DNA from: Thiothrix litoralis | GTDB lineage: Bacteria; Pseudomonadota; Gammaproteobacteria; Thiotrichales; Thiotrichaceae | Direction of reading: 5' to 3' | Length of the DNA: 64,000 nt | Assembly (NCBI RefSeq): GCF_017901135.1 | Contig: NZ_CP072801.1 | Location: 992,001 to 1,056,000, forward strand | Shown: positions 18,682 through 27,514 of the stretch, piece by piece | How the letters are laid out: each line of letters begins with the position of its first letter | Position numbering within the stretch: position 1 is the first letter of the stretch | Notes under the pieces: generated by a model | What the model was told of the DNA's origin: nothing | The model's database searches: none | What the model saw: only the letters and a program-made list of their open reading frames with translations | Translations under genes and position numbers: made by a program

Positions 18682-19137
18682 TTAGCTCCTTCCTGAGTGT
18701 CCGAAGCCGCCTGCGCCGCGTTGTGATTGATTGAAGTCTTCCACTTGCTGCAAGGCAACTTGTACTACGGGGACAAATACCAGTTGGGCAATGCGTTCGC
18801 CCGGCTGGATGGTGAAACTGTCGTTGCCGCGATTCCAGCAAGAAATGAATAACTGCCCTTGGTAGTCGGAGTCGATCAGGCCAACCAGATTACCGAGCAC
18901 AATGCCGTGCTTATGCCCAAGGCCGGAGCGCGGCAAAATCACGGCTGCAAGGCTGGGGTCGCCAATGTGAATGGCGATGCCGGTAGGAATCAGCGTGGTA
19001 TCACCGGGGTTTAGGGGAATGGCTGCATCCAGACAGGCACGTAAATCCATACCGGCAGAGCCCGTGGTGGCGTAGTCAGGCAGGGGGAATTCGCTGCCGA
19101 TACGGGGGTCGAGGATTTTGTATTCAATCGTTGCCAT
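18682..19137 (-). CDS. dut: dUTP diphosphatase Dut
   Basis: 151-residue trimeric dUTPase that converts dUTP to dUMP and pyrophosphate. All five motifs are present: [49 protein letters not shown] and the C-terminal [11 protein letters not shown] that closes over the active site. The start overlaps the end of coaBC by 14 bases, so the two are co-translated, as in many relatives. Confidence 0.96.
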   Translation of the reverse strand: MATIEYKILDPRIGSEFPLPDYATTGSAGMDLRACLDAAIPLNPGDTTLIPTGIAIHIGDPSLAAVILPRSGLGHKHGIVLGNLVGLIDSDYQGQLFISCWNRGNDSFTIQPGERIAQLVFVPVVQVALQQVEDFNQSQRGAGGFGHSGRS

Positions 19138-20344
19138 GAGCCTGTTTCCGTTGCTTGTATTGTGCCGCTACCAGTTGCATGAGTGCTTCGGCGAGCTGTT
19201 GTTTGTCCATTTCTGGCAGGGAGGTATGACCGTCTTTCCAGACCACTTCCAGCGCATTGGTGGGCTGGTCAAAGGCTTTACCGCCAGCGACAGAATTGGC
19301 GGCAATCATGTCAATGTTTTTGCGTTCCAGTTTACTGCGGGCGTAAGTCATCAGGTCGTGGGTTTCAGCGGCAAAGCCGACAGTAAACAGGTGCGGGTAT
19401 TCCTGCTTGATTGTAGCCAGAATATCGGTGGTACGTTTCATTTCAAGATGAAGGGTGTCGGCATTCTTCTTGATTTTCCGGTCAGCGACTGCTGTGGGGG
19501 TATAATCGGCAACGGCGGCGGTGGCGATAAACAAGTCGGCTTGCCTGGCTTGTTCGCAAGTGGCCTTGAGCATGTCGGCTGCTGATTCGGTAATCATGCG
19601 TTGCACACCGGGGGGGCATTCCAGCGCTACGTGCCCGGAAACTAGCATGACGTTTGCGCCCATGCGTGCTGCTGCCCGTGCTACAGCGTAACCCATTTTG
19701 CCGGAGCTGCGGTTGGTGAGGAAACGTACCGGGTCAATGGCTTCACGGGTGGGGCCTGCGGTGATCAGTACCTGCACGCCGTGCAGCAAGGCACTGCTGG
19801 CACTGCCGTTTTCCAGTTCGCGTACCACATCAGCGGGTTCCAGCATCCGCCCAAAGCCGGTATCACCACACGCTTGCACCCCTTCGGCGGGGCCGAATAC
19901 GTTGATGCCGCGTTCTTTGAGGGTGTGGATATTGTGCTGGGTCGCGCTGTTTTTCCACATTTGCTGGTTCATGGCGGGGGCGACTGCCAGCGTTGCGGTG
20001 GAAGCGAGGCAAACCGTGCTCAGCAAATCATCTGCCATGCCCCACGCTAAACGCGCCAGCGTATTCGCGGTGGCGGGTGCTATCAGGATGATGTCTGCCC
20101 AACGCGCCAACTCAATATGTCCCATGCCCATTTCGGCTTGTGGGTCGAGCAGTTGGGTGTGCACCGGGTTGCCGGAAAGTGCCTGCATGGTTAACGGGGT
20201 AATGAAGGCTTGCGCGGATTCGGTCATGCACACCCGCACGTTTGCGCCTTGTTTTACCAGCAGACGTAGCAGCTCGGCGGATTTGTAGGCCGCGATGCCG
20301 CCACTTATCCCTAAAAGGATGTTTTTACCAGTGAGGAGTGACAT
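19124..20344 (-). CDS. coaBC: Bifunctional phosphopantothenoylcysteine decarboxylase/synthase CoaBC
   Basis: 406-residue two-domain enzyme of coenzyme A synthesis. The N-terminal CoaC flavoprotein (residues 1-180) has [18 protein letters not shown], the catalytic His in [19 protein letters not shown] and the substrate loop [10 protein letters not shown]. The CoaB part (190-400) has [26 protein letters not shown] and [15 protein letters not shown]. Length is normal. It heads the coaBC-dut-algC transcript and is divergent from radC. Confidence 0.95.
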   Translation of the reverse strand: MSLLTGKNILLGISGGIAAYKSAELLRLLVKQGANVRVCMTESAQAFITPLTMQALSGNPVHTQLLDPQAEMGMGHIELARWADIILIAPATANTLARLAWGMADDLLSTVCLASTATLAVAPAMNQQMWKNSATQHNIHTLKERGINVFGPAEGVQACGDTGFGRMLEPADVVRELENGSASSALLHGVQVLITAGPTREAIDPVRFLTNRSSGKMGYAVARAAARMGANVMLVSGHVALECPPGVQRMITESAADMLKATCEQARQADLFIATAAVADYTPTAVADRKIKKNADTLHLEMKRTTDILATIKQEYPHLFTVGFAAETHDLMTYARSKLERKNIDMIAANSVAGGKAFDQPTNALEVVWKDGHTSLPEMDKQQLAEALMQLVAAQYKQRKQAHGND

Positions 20345-20395
20345 AAGATTTGTTTTCTAAATCCCTATAAATGTGCATAAAAAAAGCGAACTATT

Positions 20396-21067
20396 ATGGC
20401 AATTACTGACTGGCCGCTTGAAGACCGACCCCGCGAGAAGTTGATGTCACGTGGCGCACAAGCGCTATCCGATGCTGAATTGCTGGCTATTTTCCTGCGG
20501 GTCGGTGTCAAGGGCAAAACCGCCGTTGACCTCTCGCGGGAGTTGTTACAAACGTTTGGTAGTCTACGTCAATTATTTGATGCAGACGCACAAAATTTTT
20601 GTGCAACGCACGGTATGGGGGAAGCCAAATACGTGCAACTGCAAGCCGTGCTGGAAATGTCGCGGCGTTATCTGGGTGAGAAAATGCGCCGTGGCGACGC
20701 CTTGACGGACCCGGATGCAGTACGCTTTTACCTCACATCCAAATTGCGTGACTACCGTTTCGAGGTGTTCGCCTGCCTGTTTCTGGATAATCGTCACCGG
20801 GTAATCCAGTACGAGGAGCTGTTTCGTGGCACCATCGACGGAGCCAGTGTACACCCACGTGAGGTGGTGCGCCGTGCGCTGCATCACAATGCGGCTGCTA
20901 TTATTTTCGCCCACAACCATCCCTCCGGTGTCGCTGAACCCAGTCAGGCGGATGAGCGGATTACCCAGAAACTCAAGGATGCCTTGCACCTGATTGATGT
21001 ACGGGTGCTGGATCATTTTGTGATCGGTGATCAAGTAGTGTCGTTTGCTGAGCGTGGGTTGTTGTAG
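20396..21067 (+). CDS. radC: RadC-family JAB-domain protein
   Basis: 223-residue RadC/YicR family protein. An N-terminal helix-hairpin-helix region ([29 protein letters not shown]) precedes a C-terminal JAB/MPN metalloprotease-like domain with the motif [16 protein letters not shown] (HxHPSG...D). The old link to DNA repair is not well supported and the biochemical role is unresolved. Divergent from coaBC, a very common gammaproteobacterial arrangement. Confidence 0.9.
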   Translation: MAITDWPLEDRPREKLMSRGAQALSDAELLAIFLRVGVKGKTAVDLSRELLQTFGSLRQLFDADAQNFCATHGMGEAKYVQLQAVLEMSRRYLGEKMRRGDALTDPDAVRFYLTSKLRDYRFEVFACLFLDNRHRVIQYEELFRGTIDGASVHPREVVRRALHHNAAAIIFAHNHPSGVAEPSQADERITQKLKDALHLIDVRVLDHFVIGDQVVSFAERGLL

Positions 21068-21101
21068 AATAACCTTTTACTACCACCAAAAGGATTGAGC
21101 C

Positions 21102-21818
21102 GTGATTACAGCGGAACAGGAAAAACAAGTCAGCGGCGCAATGGAACTGTTGAGCGCCTATATCGCCAAGCCACCTTGGGAAGATTGGATGGTTGAAGTC
21201 TTCTCCGATGCCATTGCTTATGCTGCCGAAATGCTGGAGTTATCCGGTGACGAGGTGCTGGACTATCTCGAAGAAGAGCCGCTGGGGCAAATGTTGCATT
21301 CCCATGTGTTTGAGCATTTTGTCACGACTGAAACCAATGAAGACGGCGAAACCGTGCTGCAAGAATTTATCCGGGCGCGGGTACAGCAGGAAGAAAAGTC
21401 TTTCGCGTGCCAGTATCTGGAAGCGTTTGCCCACTCTGAGTTGGCGTTGTGGGAAGTCGTCGGCAAAGTCGGTAAAAAGGTTGAGGTGCGCCGCCTAGGT
21501 TCTGATGAACCGAGTGTATTGGCACAATTGGATGCTACCAATATTCCCACCAATATCTGCATTGCTTCGCGTTTGCTGAGCCTGCCGAATAACCAGTTTA
21601 TTTTCAGCTTTGGCATGTTGCCGATTGAGCGGGCAGAGGCTGAAGAAATTTTGGCGTATCTGGATCAGGTGCGGGCGGAGATGCTGGAAACGGCTCAAAG
21701 CGAAGAGGGGTTAGAACATGATGTCGCTGATGTTCAGGACGCGATTACTGAAGAGTTAACCGACGTGATGTTCCACGAAACCTTGACGGCGTGGATCGGT
21801 CAGGGCTTTGAAAGCTAG
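21102..21818 (+). CDS. Acidic hypothetical protein, 238 aa
   Basis: I do not recognise a family. The protein is strongly acidic, has no signal peptide or membrane segment, and looks mostly helical with a mixed central part (EVRRLGSDEPSVLAQLD, NQFIFSFGML). The last 45 residues are very acidic (EEGLEHDVADVQDAITEELTD is 21 residues of that kind). It starts 34 bases after radC on the same strand with an AAAGGATTGAGCC leader, so the two may be co-transcribed. Confidence 0.65.
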   Translation: MITAEQEKQVSGAMELLSAYIAKPPWEDWMVEVFSDAIAYAAEMLELSGDEVLDYLEEEPLGQMLHSHVFEHFVTTETNEDGETVLQEFIRARVQQEEKSFACQYLEAFAHSELALWEVVGKVGKKVEVRRLGSDEPSVLAQLDATNIPTNICIASRLLSLPNNQFIFSFGMLPIERAEAEEILAYLDQVRAEMLETAQSEEGLEHDVADVQDAITEELTDVMFHETLTAWIGQGFES

Positions 21819-21824
21819 GCACAA

Positions 21825-21965
21825 AAGAAAAGAGCCACCAATGGTGGCTCTGAAAACGTTATTTTAATTCTGTGGGTTGTGTCATGGTTTACTACGTTAT
21901 CACAACTCTGTGAAGTGCTTGTATTCCTCCTAGCTGGCTCGGTGAGCTTCTCCAGTACAAGCACC
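21825..21965 (-). ncRNA. Candidate small RNA downstream of ssb
   Basis: On the minus strand the gap after ssb shows an ordered set of signals: a promoter-like pair TAGGCA (at 21996-22001) and TATACT (21972-21977) with 18 bases between; seven bases on, a 9-bp closing helix GTGCTTGTA/TACAAGCAC (21956-21964 with 21915-21923) enclosing a loop with GAGAAG and AGGAGGA; a second stem pairing 21901-21906 with 21876-21881; and a strong terminator hairpin at 21832-21850 followed by TTTTCTTTT. No start codon follows the AGGAGG at usable spacing. The roughly 140-nt transcript is not a family I recognise (not 6S, SRP or tmRNA). Confidence 0.5.
21832..21850 (-). terminator. Rho-independent terminator (minus strand)
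   Basis: The inverted repeat GAGCCACC-ATT-GGTGGCTC is followed on the minus strand by TTTTCTTTTGTG. The plus strand has no T-run after the hairpin, so it mainly ends transcription coming from the ssb side; it may still weakly stop the convergent radC-side transcript. Confidence 0.8.
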
Positions 21966-21989
21966 GTAGACAGTATAATAAGGTAGGTT

Positions 21990-22031
21990 CACCCTTGCCT
22001 ACTGGTGTGAAAGCCAGTGTTTGCAAGGGTG
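21990..22031 (-). terminator. Long hairpin just after ssb
   Basis: A two-part perfect stem: CACCCTTGC pairs with GCAAGGGTG, and inside it ACTGG pairs with CCAGT around an 8-base loop. It starts 16 bases downstream of the ssb stop codon. There is no strong T-run after it, so it could be a weak terminator or a 3' stabilising structure. It overlaps the -35 element proposed for the small RNA. Confidence 0.45.
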
Positions 22032-22046
22032 TGCCCTAGATGACGC

Positions 22047-22544
22047 CTAGAACGGGATGTCGTCATCGAAGTCTTCAAAGTTATTGGAGTTATTGCTGCC
22101 ACCACTCGATGCCGGTGCGCTGCCACCGGAGTAACCACCGCCTGTATTACCCTGATTGCCGCGAGGTGCTGGGGAATCTTCGTAATGACCTGATTCCATA
22201 CCACCACCCGGACGCCCGCCCAGCATTTGCATGTCAGAAGCGACAATTTCAGTAGAGTAATGTTTCTGGCCGTCCTTTTCCCATGAGCGCGTTTTCAGGC
22301 TGCCTTCAATGTAGACTTGTTGGCCTTTACGCAAGTATTTGCCTACCACATCTGCCAAGCCCCGGAAAAATACGACGCGATGCCATTCGGTAGCTTCTTT
22401 TTTCTCGCCGGTATTTTTGTCTTTCCAGGATTCATTGGTGGCGACGCTGATATTCGCCATCGCATCGCCGCTGGGCATGTATTTCATTTCAGGGTCTTTG
22501 CCGACCGTGCCGACCAGAATAACTTTGTTGATACCTCGTGCCAT
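22047..22544 (-). CDS. ssb: Single-stranded DNA-binding protein Ssb
   Basis: 165-residue SSB. The N-terminal OB fold (residues 1-110: [44 protein letters not shown]) binds single-stranded DNA as a tetramer. A Gly/Ser/Asn-rich linker follows, and the acidic tip ends DFDDDIPF, the peptide that recruits repair and replication partners. Length is normal. The MFS gene lies 33 bases upstream on the same strand, and the uvrA-ssb linkage seen in enterics is absent. Confidence 0.96.
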   Translation of the reverse strand: MARGINKVILVGTVGKDPEMKYMPSGDAMANISVATNESWKDKNTGEKKEATEWHRVVFFRGLADVVGKYLRKGQQVYIEGSLKTRSWEKDGQKHYSTEIVASDMQMLGGRPGGGMESGHYEDSPAPRGNQGNTGGGYSGGSAPASSGGSNNSNNFEDFDDDIPF

Positions 22545-22577
22545 ATTCGTTCCTTATGTAAATATTTCTGTGAGATT

Positions 22578-23942
22578 CTACGCTGAAGGGGGGGAGAATG
22601 CATCCAGAGCGGCCTCGTCCAGACTGGCCTTGTCGAGTTTCAGATAAGCGACGCACTCATCTGCTGCAATGGCGATTTCCTTGACGCCTGGTACTGCCAG
22701 CAACTCCTTGTGCAGGCGCTGCGGGTCAGACAGTAGCAGTGGGTCGAGCTTCAGTATCCGACTAGTATAGAAGGTCGGCTGCGGTAATTGCAGGGCAATC
22801 ACAAACCAGATCAGCACCACGATGGCGCTGAACACGAATACGCCGGTTTCCCCCCACGTATGGTTGATCATGCCACCGAGGGAACCGCCCGCAAAAATGC
22901 CGAGGAATTGTGAGCTGCTGAAAATGCCCATCGCCGTGCCTTTGGTGCTGACATCGGAGTATTTGGCGACCAGTGAGGGCTGGGTGGCCTCCAGAAAATT
23001 GAAGCCGACAAAAAACAGGAAAAACGCCGCCAGTAACCAGTCGATTTGCGTATGCCCCAGTGCCATGCCAGTTTCCGCGAGAATTAGGGCAAGGGTACTG
23101 CCCAGTAACAGGGTACGGATTTGCTGCTTCTTTTCGGCGAGAATAATCAGCGGGATGGCGACCAGAAACGAGCCTGCAAACACCGGTAGGTAGATTTTCC
23201 AGTGTTCGGCGCGGGGTAGGGCAAGCTCATGTTCAAAAATCGCGGGCAATACCAGAAAGTTGGCGGTCATCACCAGATGGATAATGAATACGCCTGCATT
23301 CATGCGTAACAGAGCAATGTTGCGCAGTGCAGTGCCCAGATAACCTTTGATGATTCCGGCATCGCGGTGACGGGTAATGCGTGCGGGAGTAGGTACGGCG
23401 AATATCACCAGTGCAATGCCTGACAAGGCCAGTATCATGGTAAACCAGAAAATGCCCGGCACGCCGACACCGTGGAACTGGCTGATGAGGGGGCCGAGGA
23501 TCATCCCACCCATGAACGATAAACCAATGGTCATGCCGATCACGGCCATGATGCGGGTACGGTTTTCTTCACGCGTCAGATCAGCGGCCAATGCCATGGT
23601 CGGGCCTGCAATCGCGCCCAAGCCTTGCACGGCTCGCCCGACGATGATAATCCACATGGAGTGTGCTGTTGCCGCAATCACGCTACCCAGTGCAAACACC
23701 AGCAAGCCGCCGATGATCACCGGTTTACGCCCGATTTTGTCCGAGAGCACCCCCAGCGGAATCTGAAAAATGGCTTGTGTCAGGCCATAAATGCCAATCG
23801 CGAAGCCTGCCAGAAACGGGGTGGAATCCGGCAGGGTTTCGGCATACAGCGCAAACACGGGCAGGATCATGAACAGGCCAAGCATCCGCACAGCGTAAAT
23901 GGCAGCAAGCGAGGCGGTGACACGCCATTCCAGACTATTCAT
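22578..23942 (-). CDS. YajR-like MFS transporter
   Basis: 454-residue 12-span major facilitator transporter. Motif A is GVLSDKIGRKPVIIGG after the second helix; the N-terminus RMLGLFMILPVFALYAE is typical of the YajR group of drug:proton antiporters. The last 65 residues (from about 390) form a soluble domain ending AADECVAYLKLDKASLDEAA, matching the ferredoxin-like YAM domain of YajR. The transported substrate is not known. Convergently placed next to dbpA with 12 bases between, likely co-transcribed. Confidence 0.83.
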   Translation of the reverse strand: MNSLEWRVTASLAAIYAVRMLGLFMILPVFALYAETLPDSTPFLAGFAIGIYGLTQAIFQIPLGVLSDKIGRKPVIIGGLLVFALGSVIAATAHSMWIIIVGRAVQGLGAIAGPTMALAADLTREENRTRIMAVIGMTIGLSFMGGMILGPLISQFHGVGVPGIFWFTMILALSGIALVIFAVPTPARITRHRDAGIIKGYLGTALRNIALLRMNAGVFIIHLVMTANFLVLPAIFEHELALPRAEHWKIYLPVFAGSFLVAIPLIILAEKKQQIRTLLLGSTLALILAETGMALGHTQIDWLLAAFFLFFVGFNFLEATQPSLVAKYSDVSTKGTAMGIFSSSQFLGIFAGGSLGGMINHTWGETGVFVFSAIVVLIWFVIALQLPQPTFYTSRILKLDPLLLSDPQRLHKELLAVPGVKEIAIAADECVAYLKLDKASLDEAALDAFSPPSA

Positions 23943-23954
23943 CGGTTCAATCCC

Positions 23955-25331
23955 TTACAACTTTGTAACCTTGAATTTGCGCCCTTTGATTTTGCCATTG
24001 AGCAGGCAAGCGAGGGCTTGTTTGGCAGCGCTGCGCTCGATGGCGACGTAAGCAGCGTAATCCATCACGTCGATTTTGCCGACGGATTTGCCGTTGATAC
24101 CGCCTTCGCCAGTCAATGCGCCGAGAATGTCACCGGGGCGAATTTTTTCCTTACGCTCGGCAGCAATGCGTAATGTCACGTTGTTGGGCTGGGTGGGGCT
24201 GAGGGCGGCTTTAGGTAGCGCGGTAATGACTTCGTAGTCCAGTTCGGTTTTTTGCGCGATACCAATGTCAGCGAGTTTGTGGCGTTCGGCATCGGTGAGC
24301 AGGTTGAGCGCCATGCCTTCCTTGCCCGCTCGCCCGGTACGCCCGACGCGGTGGATGTAAACATCAGCATCGTGCGGCAATTCGTAGTTGATGACGCAAG
24401 GCAGGTCTTCGATGTCCAGCCCGCGAGCGGCGACGTCGGTAGCAACCAGTATGTTGAAACTGTTGTGCTTGAATTGCACGAAGACTTCATCGCGGTCACG
24501 TTGGTCCATTTCACCGTGCAGGGCTTTGACGCTGAAACCAAGTTGGTCGAGGTGTTCGGTGATTTCACGTACACCGACTTTCATATTGCAGAAAATCACC
24601 GCAGAACGGGGTTTGAAATGCGCTAGCAGGATTTCAAGCGCTTGTAAGCGCTGGGTCTTTTCACACAGGAATGAGTGCTGGTTGATGACGCCTGCGTGAT
24701 GTAAGGCTTCGGCTTTGACTTCGACGGGGTTACGCTGAAATTGTGCACTCAGGCGTTTAATGTCGTCCGGGTAGGTGGCGGAAAACAGCAAGGTTTGGCG
24801 GTATTTGGGGGTGAGGCTGATGATTCTGCCAATGTCTTCCATGAAGCCCATTTCCAGCATCCGGTCGGCCTCATCAAGCACCAGTGTGTGAATCTGGCTG
24901 AGGTCAATCGTCTTTTTGCCGATATGGTCGCCGATGCGCCCCGGTGTGCCGACGATGACGTGTGCGCCGTGTTCCAGCGAGGTGGCTTGCGGTGCGAGAG
25001 GTTGTCCGCCCGTTAAGGTGACGACTTTGATATTGGGCTGGTAACGGGCAAGGCGGCGGATTTCGGTGGCGACTTGCGCACTGAGTTCGCGGGTAGGGCA
25101 CATCACCAAGGCTTGTATGGCAAAGTTTTGTGGGTCAAGTTTGGCCAGCAAGGTAATGGCGAATACGGCGGTTTTGCCGCTGCCGGTTTTGGCTTGCCCA
25201 ATCAGGTCAGAGCCTTGTAACGCGGGTGGCAGGGCTTTGGCCTGAATCCCGGTCATTAATTTGTAACCTAGGTTGCCGAGGTTGGCGAGTTGTTGGGGGG
25301 GGAGATTCAAATTCGCAAAGGAATTGGGCAT
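23955..25331 (-). CDS. dbpA: ATP-dependent RNA helicase DbpA
   Basis: 458-residue DEAD-box helicase that acts in large ribosomal subunit assembly on 23S rRNA helix 92. Motifs: Q motif GIQAKALPPAL, Walker A AKTGSGKTAVF, TPGRIGDHI, DEAD in VLDEADRMLEMGF, SAT in LFSATYPDD, and HRVGRTGRAG. The C-terminal 75 residues are the DbpA RNA-binding domain (IAAERKEKIRPGDILGALTG, AYVAIERSAA, KIKGRKFKVTKL), which separates it from other DEAD-box proteins. Confidence 0.94.
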   Translation of the reverse strand: MPNSFANLNLPPQQLANLGNLGYKLMTGIQAKALPPALQGSDLIGQAKTGSGKTAVFAITLLAKLDPQNFAIQALVMCPTRELSAQVATEIRRLARYQPNIKVVTLTGGQPLAPQATSLEHGAHVIVGTPGRIGDHIGKKTIDLSQIHTLVLDEADRMLEMGFMEDIGRIISLTPKYRQTLLFSATYPDDIKRLSAQFQRNPVEVKAEALHHAGVINQHSFLCEKTQRLQALEILLAHFKPRSAVIFCNMKVGVREITEHLDQLGFSVKALHGEMDQRDRDEVFVQFKHNSFNILVATDVAARGLDIEDLPCVINYELPHDADVYIHRVGRTGRAGKEGMALNLLTDAERHKLADIGIAQKTELDYEVITALPKAALSPTQPNNVTLRIAAERKEKIRPGDILGALTGEGGINGKSVGKIDVMDYAAYVAIERSAAKQALACLLNGKIKGRKFKVTKL

Positions 25332-25496
25332 GGGAAGGCTCTTGGGTAACGGGGGAGCTGTGTATCATAGCGGGTTTTGCGGGGTAACGCCCATCAAATC
25401 CCGCATACGTTGGGTTCCTTCCCCGCAATTGTTGGCAGTATTTGTCAGATTGTTTAATAAGCCGGATATTGCAGGTTTTATTGGGAGAATTCCAAC

Positions 25497-26192
25497 ATGT
25501 GTAAGGTCTTTTATTGGGTTTGCTTCTTGGGGTTGTCGTTACCTGCTTCAGCGGAGGAACCCGCAGCAGGGGCTAGTCGTGAAGCGTTGGAAAAGTGGTT
25601 TGAGGAAGATACGTCAACGAAAACCAAGGTGGAAGACATTAACGAAGGTCAATTGGATTTCCTGAAGCAAGCACCGGCTGGGGAGGCGATTCACCATCAC
25701 CAAAATAAGGTCAAGATTACCGCTGAATCATTGGATGAAGGTTGGGCGCAACTTGAACAATGCCACGAGAATCTGGATCAAGTGGCTGCGATGCAAATCA
25801 CGTTCCGTGATGGCTACATACGCGACATGCAGGTGACGGAGCAGCGCAACATTGGCAAAGCATGGGTCGAAGGCTCTAGCCTGCAACTCAGCAAGGTGGG
25901 TGAAAATGCGCGTATTTGTTTGCAGGCGCGTACTCGTGCCTTACGTTTTCAAGATGATGGTACGTATGTTTTGGTGAATGGCCCTTACATGCGTAAGTTT
26001 TTGGATGGCTATTACCCCATGCGGGTTTCCATGCAGATTGAGTACCCCGCGAATTTACTGGAAGTAGGGACGGTTACGCCCAATAATCAACCTGGTTTTG
26101 CTGTGCAGCAGCAAGAGGGTGTGGTGGGGTTTGATGCGTTATTTGAGGGGGAATTGCGTACTTCTATCCAATTTGAGGCGTTGGGGCTGTAG
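25497..26192 (+). CDS. Exported hypothetical protein
   Basis: 231-residue exported protein, family not recognised. The signal peptide is VFYWVCFLGLSLPASA. The first 60 mature residues are low-complexity and charged; the later part (from QLEQCHENLDQVAAMQITFRD) is predicted beta-rich with two cysteines (C86- and C141-type) that could form a disulfide. The start codon at 25497 is preceded by GGGAGAATTCC. Stand-alone gene, divergent from dbpA. Confidence 0.6.
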   Translation: MCKVFYWVCFLGLSLPASAEEPAAGASREALEKWFEEDTSTKTKVEDINEGQLDFLKQAPAGEAIHHHQNKVKITAESLDEGWAQLEQCHENLDQVAAMQITFRDGYIRDMQVTEQRNIGKAWVEGSSLQLSKVGENARICLQARTRALRFQDDGTYVLVNGPYMRKFLDGYYPMRVSMQIEYPANLLEVGTVTPNNQPGFAVQQQEGVVGFDALFEGELRTSIQFEALGL

Positions 26193-26285
26193 TACGTGAC
26201 CTGATTCAGAACCGTGTTGGCGGTGTTAGATAATCGCTTCAGGCATTTGCTACAATGCGGTGATAGTAGCTAAGGAGATATTTCA

Positions 26286-26867
26286 GTGGCATTAGCAAGG
26301 CAAGCCGATTACCTGAACGTTGAGGCATATCTCGCGGGCGAACGTGAGAGCGAAATCCGCCACGAATACGTGGATGGGGTTGCTTATGCGATGGCGGGCG
26401 CAAGCGTGAACCATAACCAGATTACGGCTAATGTCCTGACCGAATTGCGGATTCATTTCAAGCAAACGGGTGTGGATTGCCGCCCGTTCAGCAGCGATTT
26501 GCTGGTGAGAACGGGCAAAGACCGCTACCGTTACCCGGATGTTGTGGTGGTGTGCGATGAACAGTTTCTGGATGACTATTCGACCGAATCCCCGGTGCTG
26601 ATTGTTGAAGTACTATCCAAGGCTACCCGCCAGCGTGACCGACAAGTTAAGCGGCTGGAGTATTTGCAGTTGTCCAGTTTGCAGGAATACATGCTGATTG
26701 AGCAGGATACGGTAGAAGTGGAAGTTTTCCGCCGGAGCGATAGCTGGCGACCTTCGTATTATTATTGGGGGGATATGGTGGTGTTGGAATCGGTTGGGTT
26801 GAGTTTGAGTGTGGAAAGTATTTACGAGCGGGTGCGGAACGAGGATGTTGGGCGTTTGTTGGCTTGA
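26286..26867 (+). CDS. Uma2-family PD-(D/E)XK endonuclease-like protein
   Basis: 193-residue Uma2-family (DUF820) protein. The nuclease-fold core is visible: HEYVDGVAYAMAGAS, then YRYPDVVVVCD (Asp) and PVLIVEVLSKAT (Glu-x-Val replacing E-x-K), then the YLQLSSLQEYMLIEQD block. The family is abundant in filamentous sulfur bacteria and cyanobacteria, often in many copies, with unknown role; DNA cleavage is not shown. GTG start preceded by AAGGAGATATTTCA. It marks the left border of the AT-rich defence region. Confidence 0.8.
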   Translation: MALARQADYLNVEAYLAGERESEIRHEYVDGVAYAMAGASVNHNQITANVLTELRIHFKQTGVDCRPFSSDLLVRTGKDRYRYPDVVVVCDEQFLDDYSTESPVLIVEVLSKATRQRDRQVKRLEYLQLSSLQEYMLIEQDTVEVEVFRRSDSWRPSYYYWGDMVVLESVGLSLSVESIYERVRNEDVGRLLA

Positions 26868-27094
26868 AAAAACCCCAACTGATAAAAACAGGTAGTTTTT
26901 TAATGAATCTAAAGTGCTTTATGAATTATCATCAATGATTGACGAAGCTAATATTTTTCTTACTCCTGAATTTTTCGAGTTAAAGTGCGCTTTAATTTAC
27001 TGAAATATCAAATGGAGGATTGCACCGTCATAGTGTTAAGTGCATTTAAAACTATCCGAAATTTTGGTGTTAGCCAAAGTTCAACGAGAGTAAA

Positions 27095-27514
27095 TTATGC
27101 GATCAAATAATTTTTTATTTTGTTTTCCATAAAACATGAGATTTCTTCTATAGGCAAGAATATATAATATAAAACTGGCTCACTATTTAAATTAATTGTT
27201 GAAAATTTAGTATCTGTTTTATCGCAATATTGATCAGTTAATGAGCTGTTTATAGTCACGCTATACTTCACATTAAACTTATTTTTGTGAATGTCTCTGA
27301 AAATTTCGCTATAAAAGTAATCGTGAAAATCTATTTTTTTGAAAAAAATGCTTGATACTATTATTTTTTCAGAAAGCAAATCAAATTCTTTTATTTCTCT
27401 TGAATAAAAAAATTTACTAGCTTTTTCTTGAACTAAAGGTCTGATTAAATTGAATGAAAAAAACTCAATATCTGGTTGATATACTTCTTCTAATTTTTTG
27501 TCAAAATATTCCAT
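27095..27514 (-). CDS. Third gene of the McrBC-like operon, unknown
   Basis: 139-residue protein with no recognised family. It overlaps the end of the nuclease gene by 14 bases and shares its AT-rich base use, so it belongs to the same operon and was probably acquired with it. It is rich in Phe, Tyr, Lys and Ile; the middle (FNVKYSVTINSSLTDQY) looks beta-stranded and the ends helical. No catalytic motif is evident. It could be a recognition or regulatory subunit or a separate immunity factor; this is guesswork. Confidence 0.6.
   Translation of the reverse strand: MEYFDKKLEEVYQPDIEFFSFNLIRPLVQEKASKFFYSREIKEFDLLSEKIIVSSIFFKKIDFHDYFYSEIFRDIHKNKFNVKYSVTINSSLTDQYCDKTDTKFSTINLNSEPVLYYIFLPIEEISCFMENKIKNYLIA

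Noticed and set aside
26868-27094. AT-rich gap between the Uma2 gene and the McrBC-like operon
   Set aside because: Contains a small TTAAAG/CTTTAA hairpin but no frame, terminator with T-run or known RNA that I could support.
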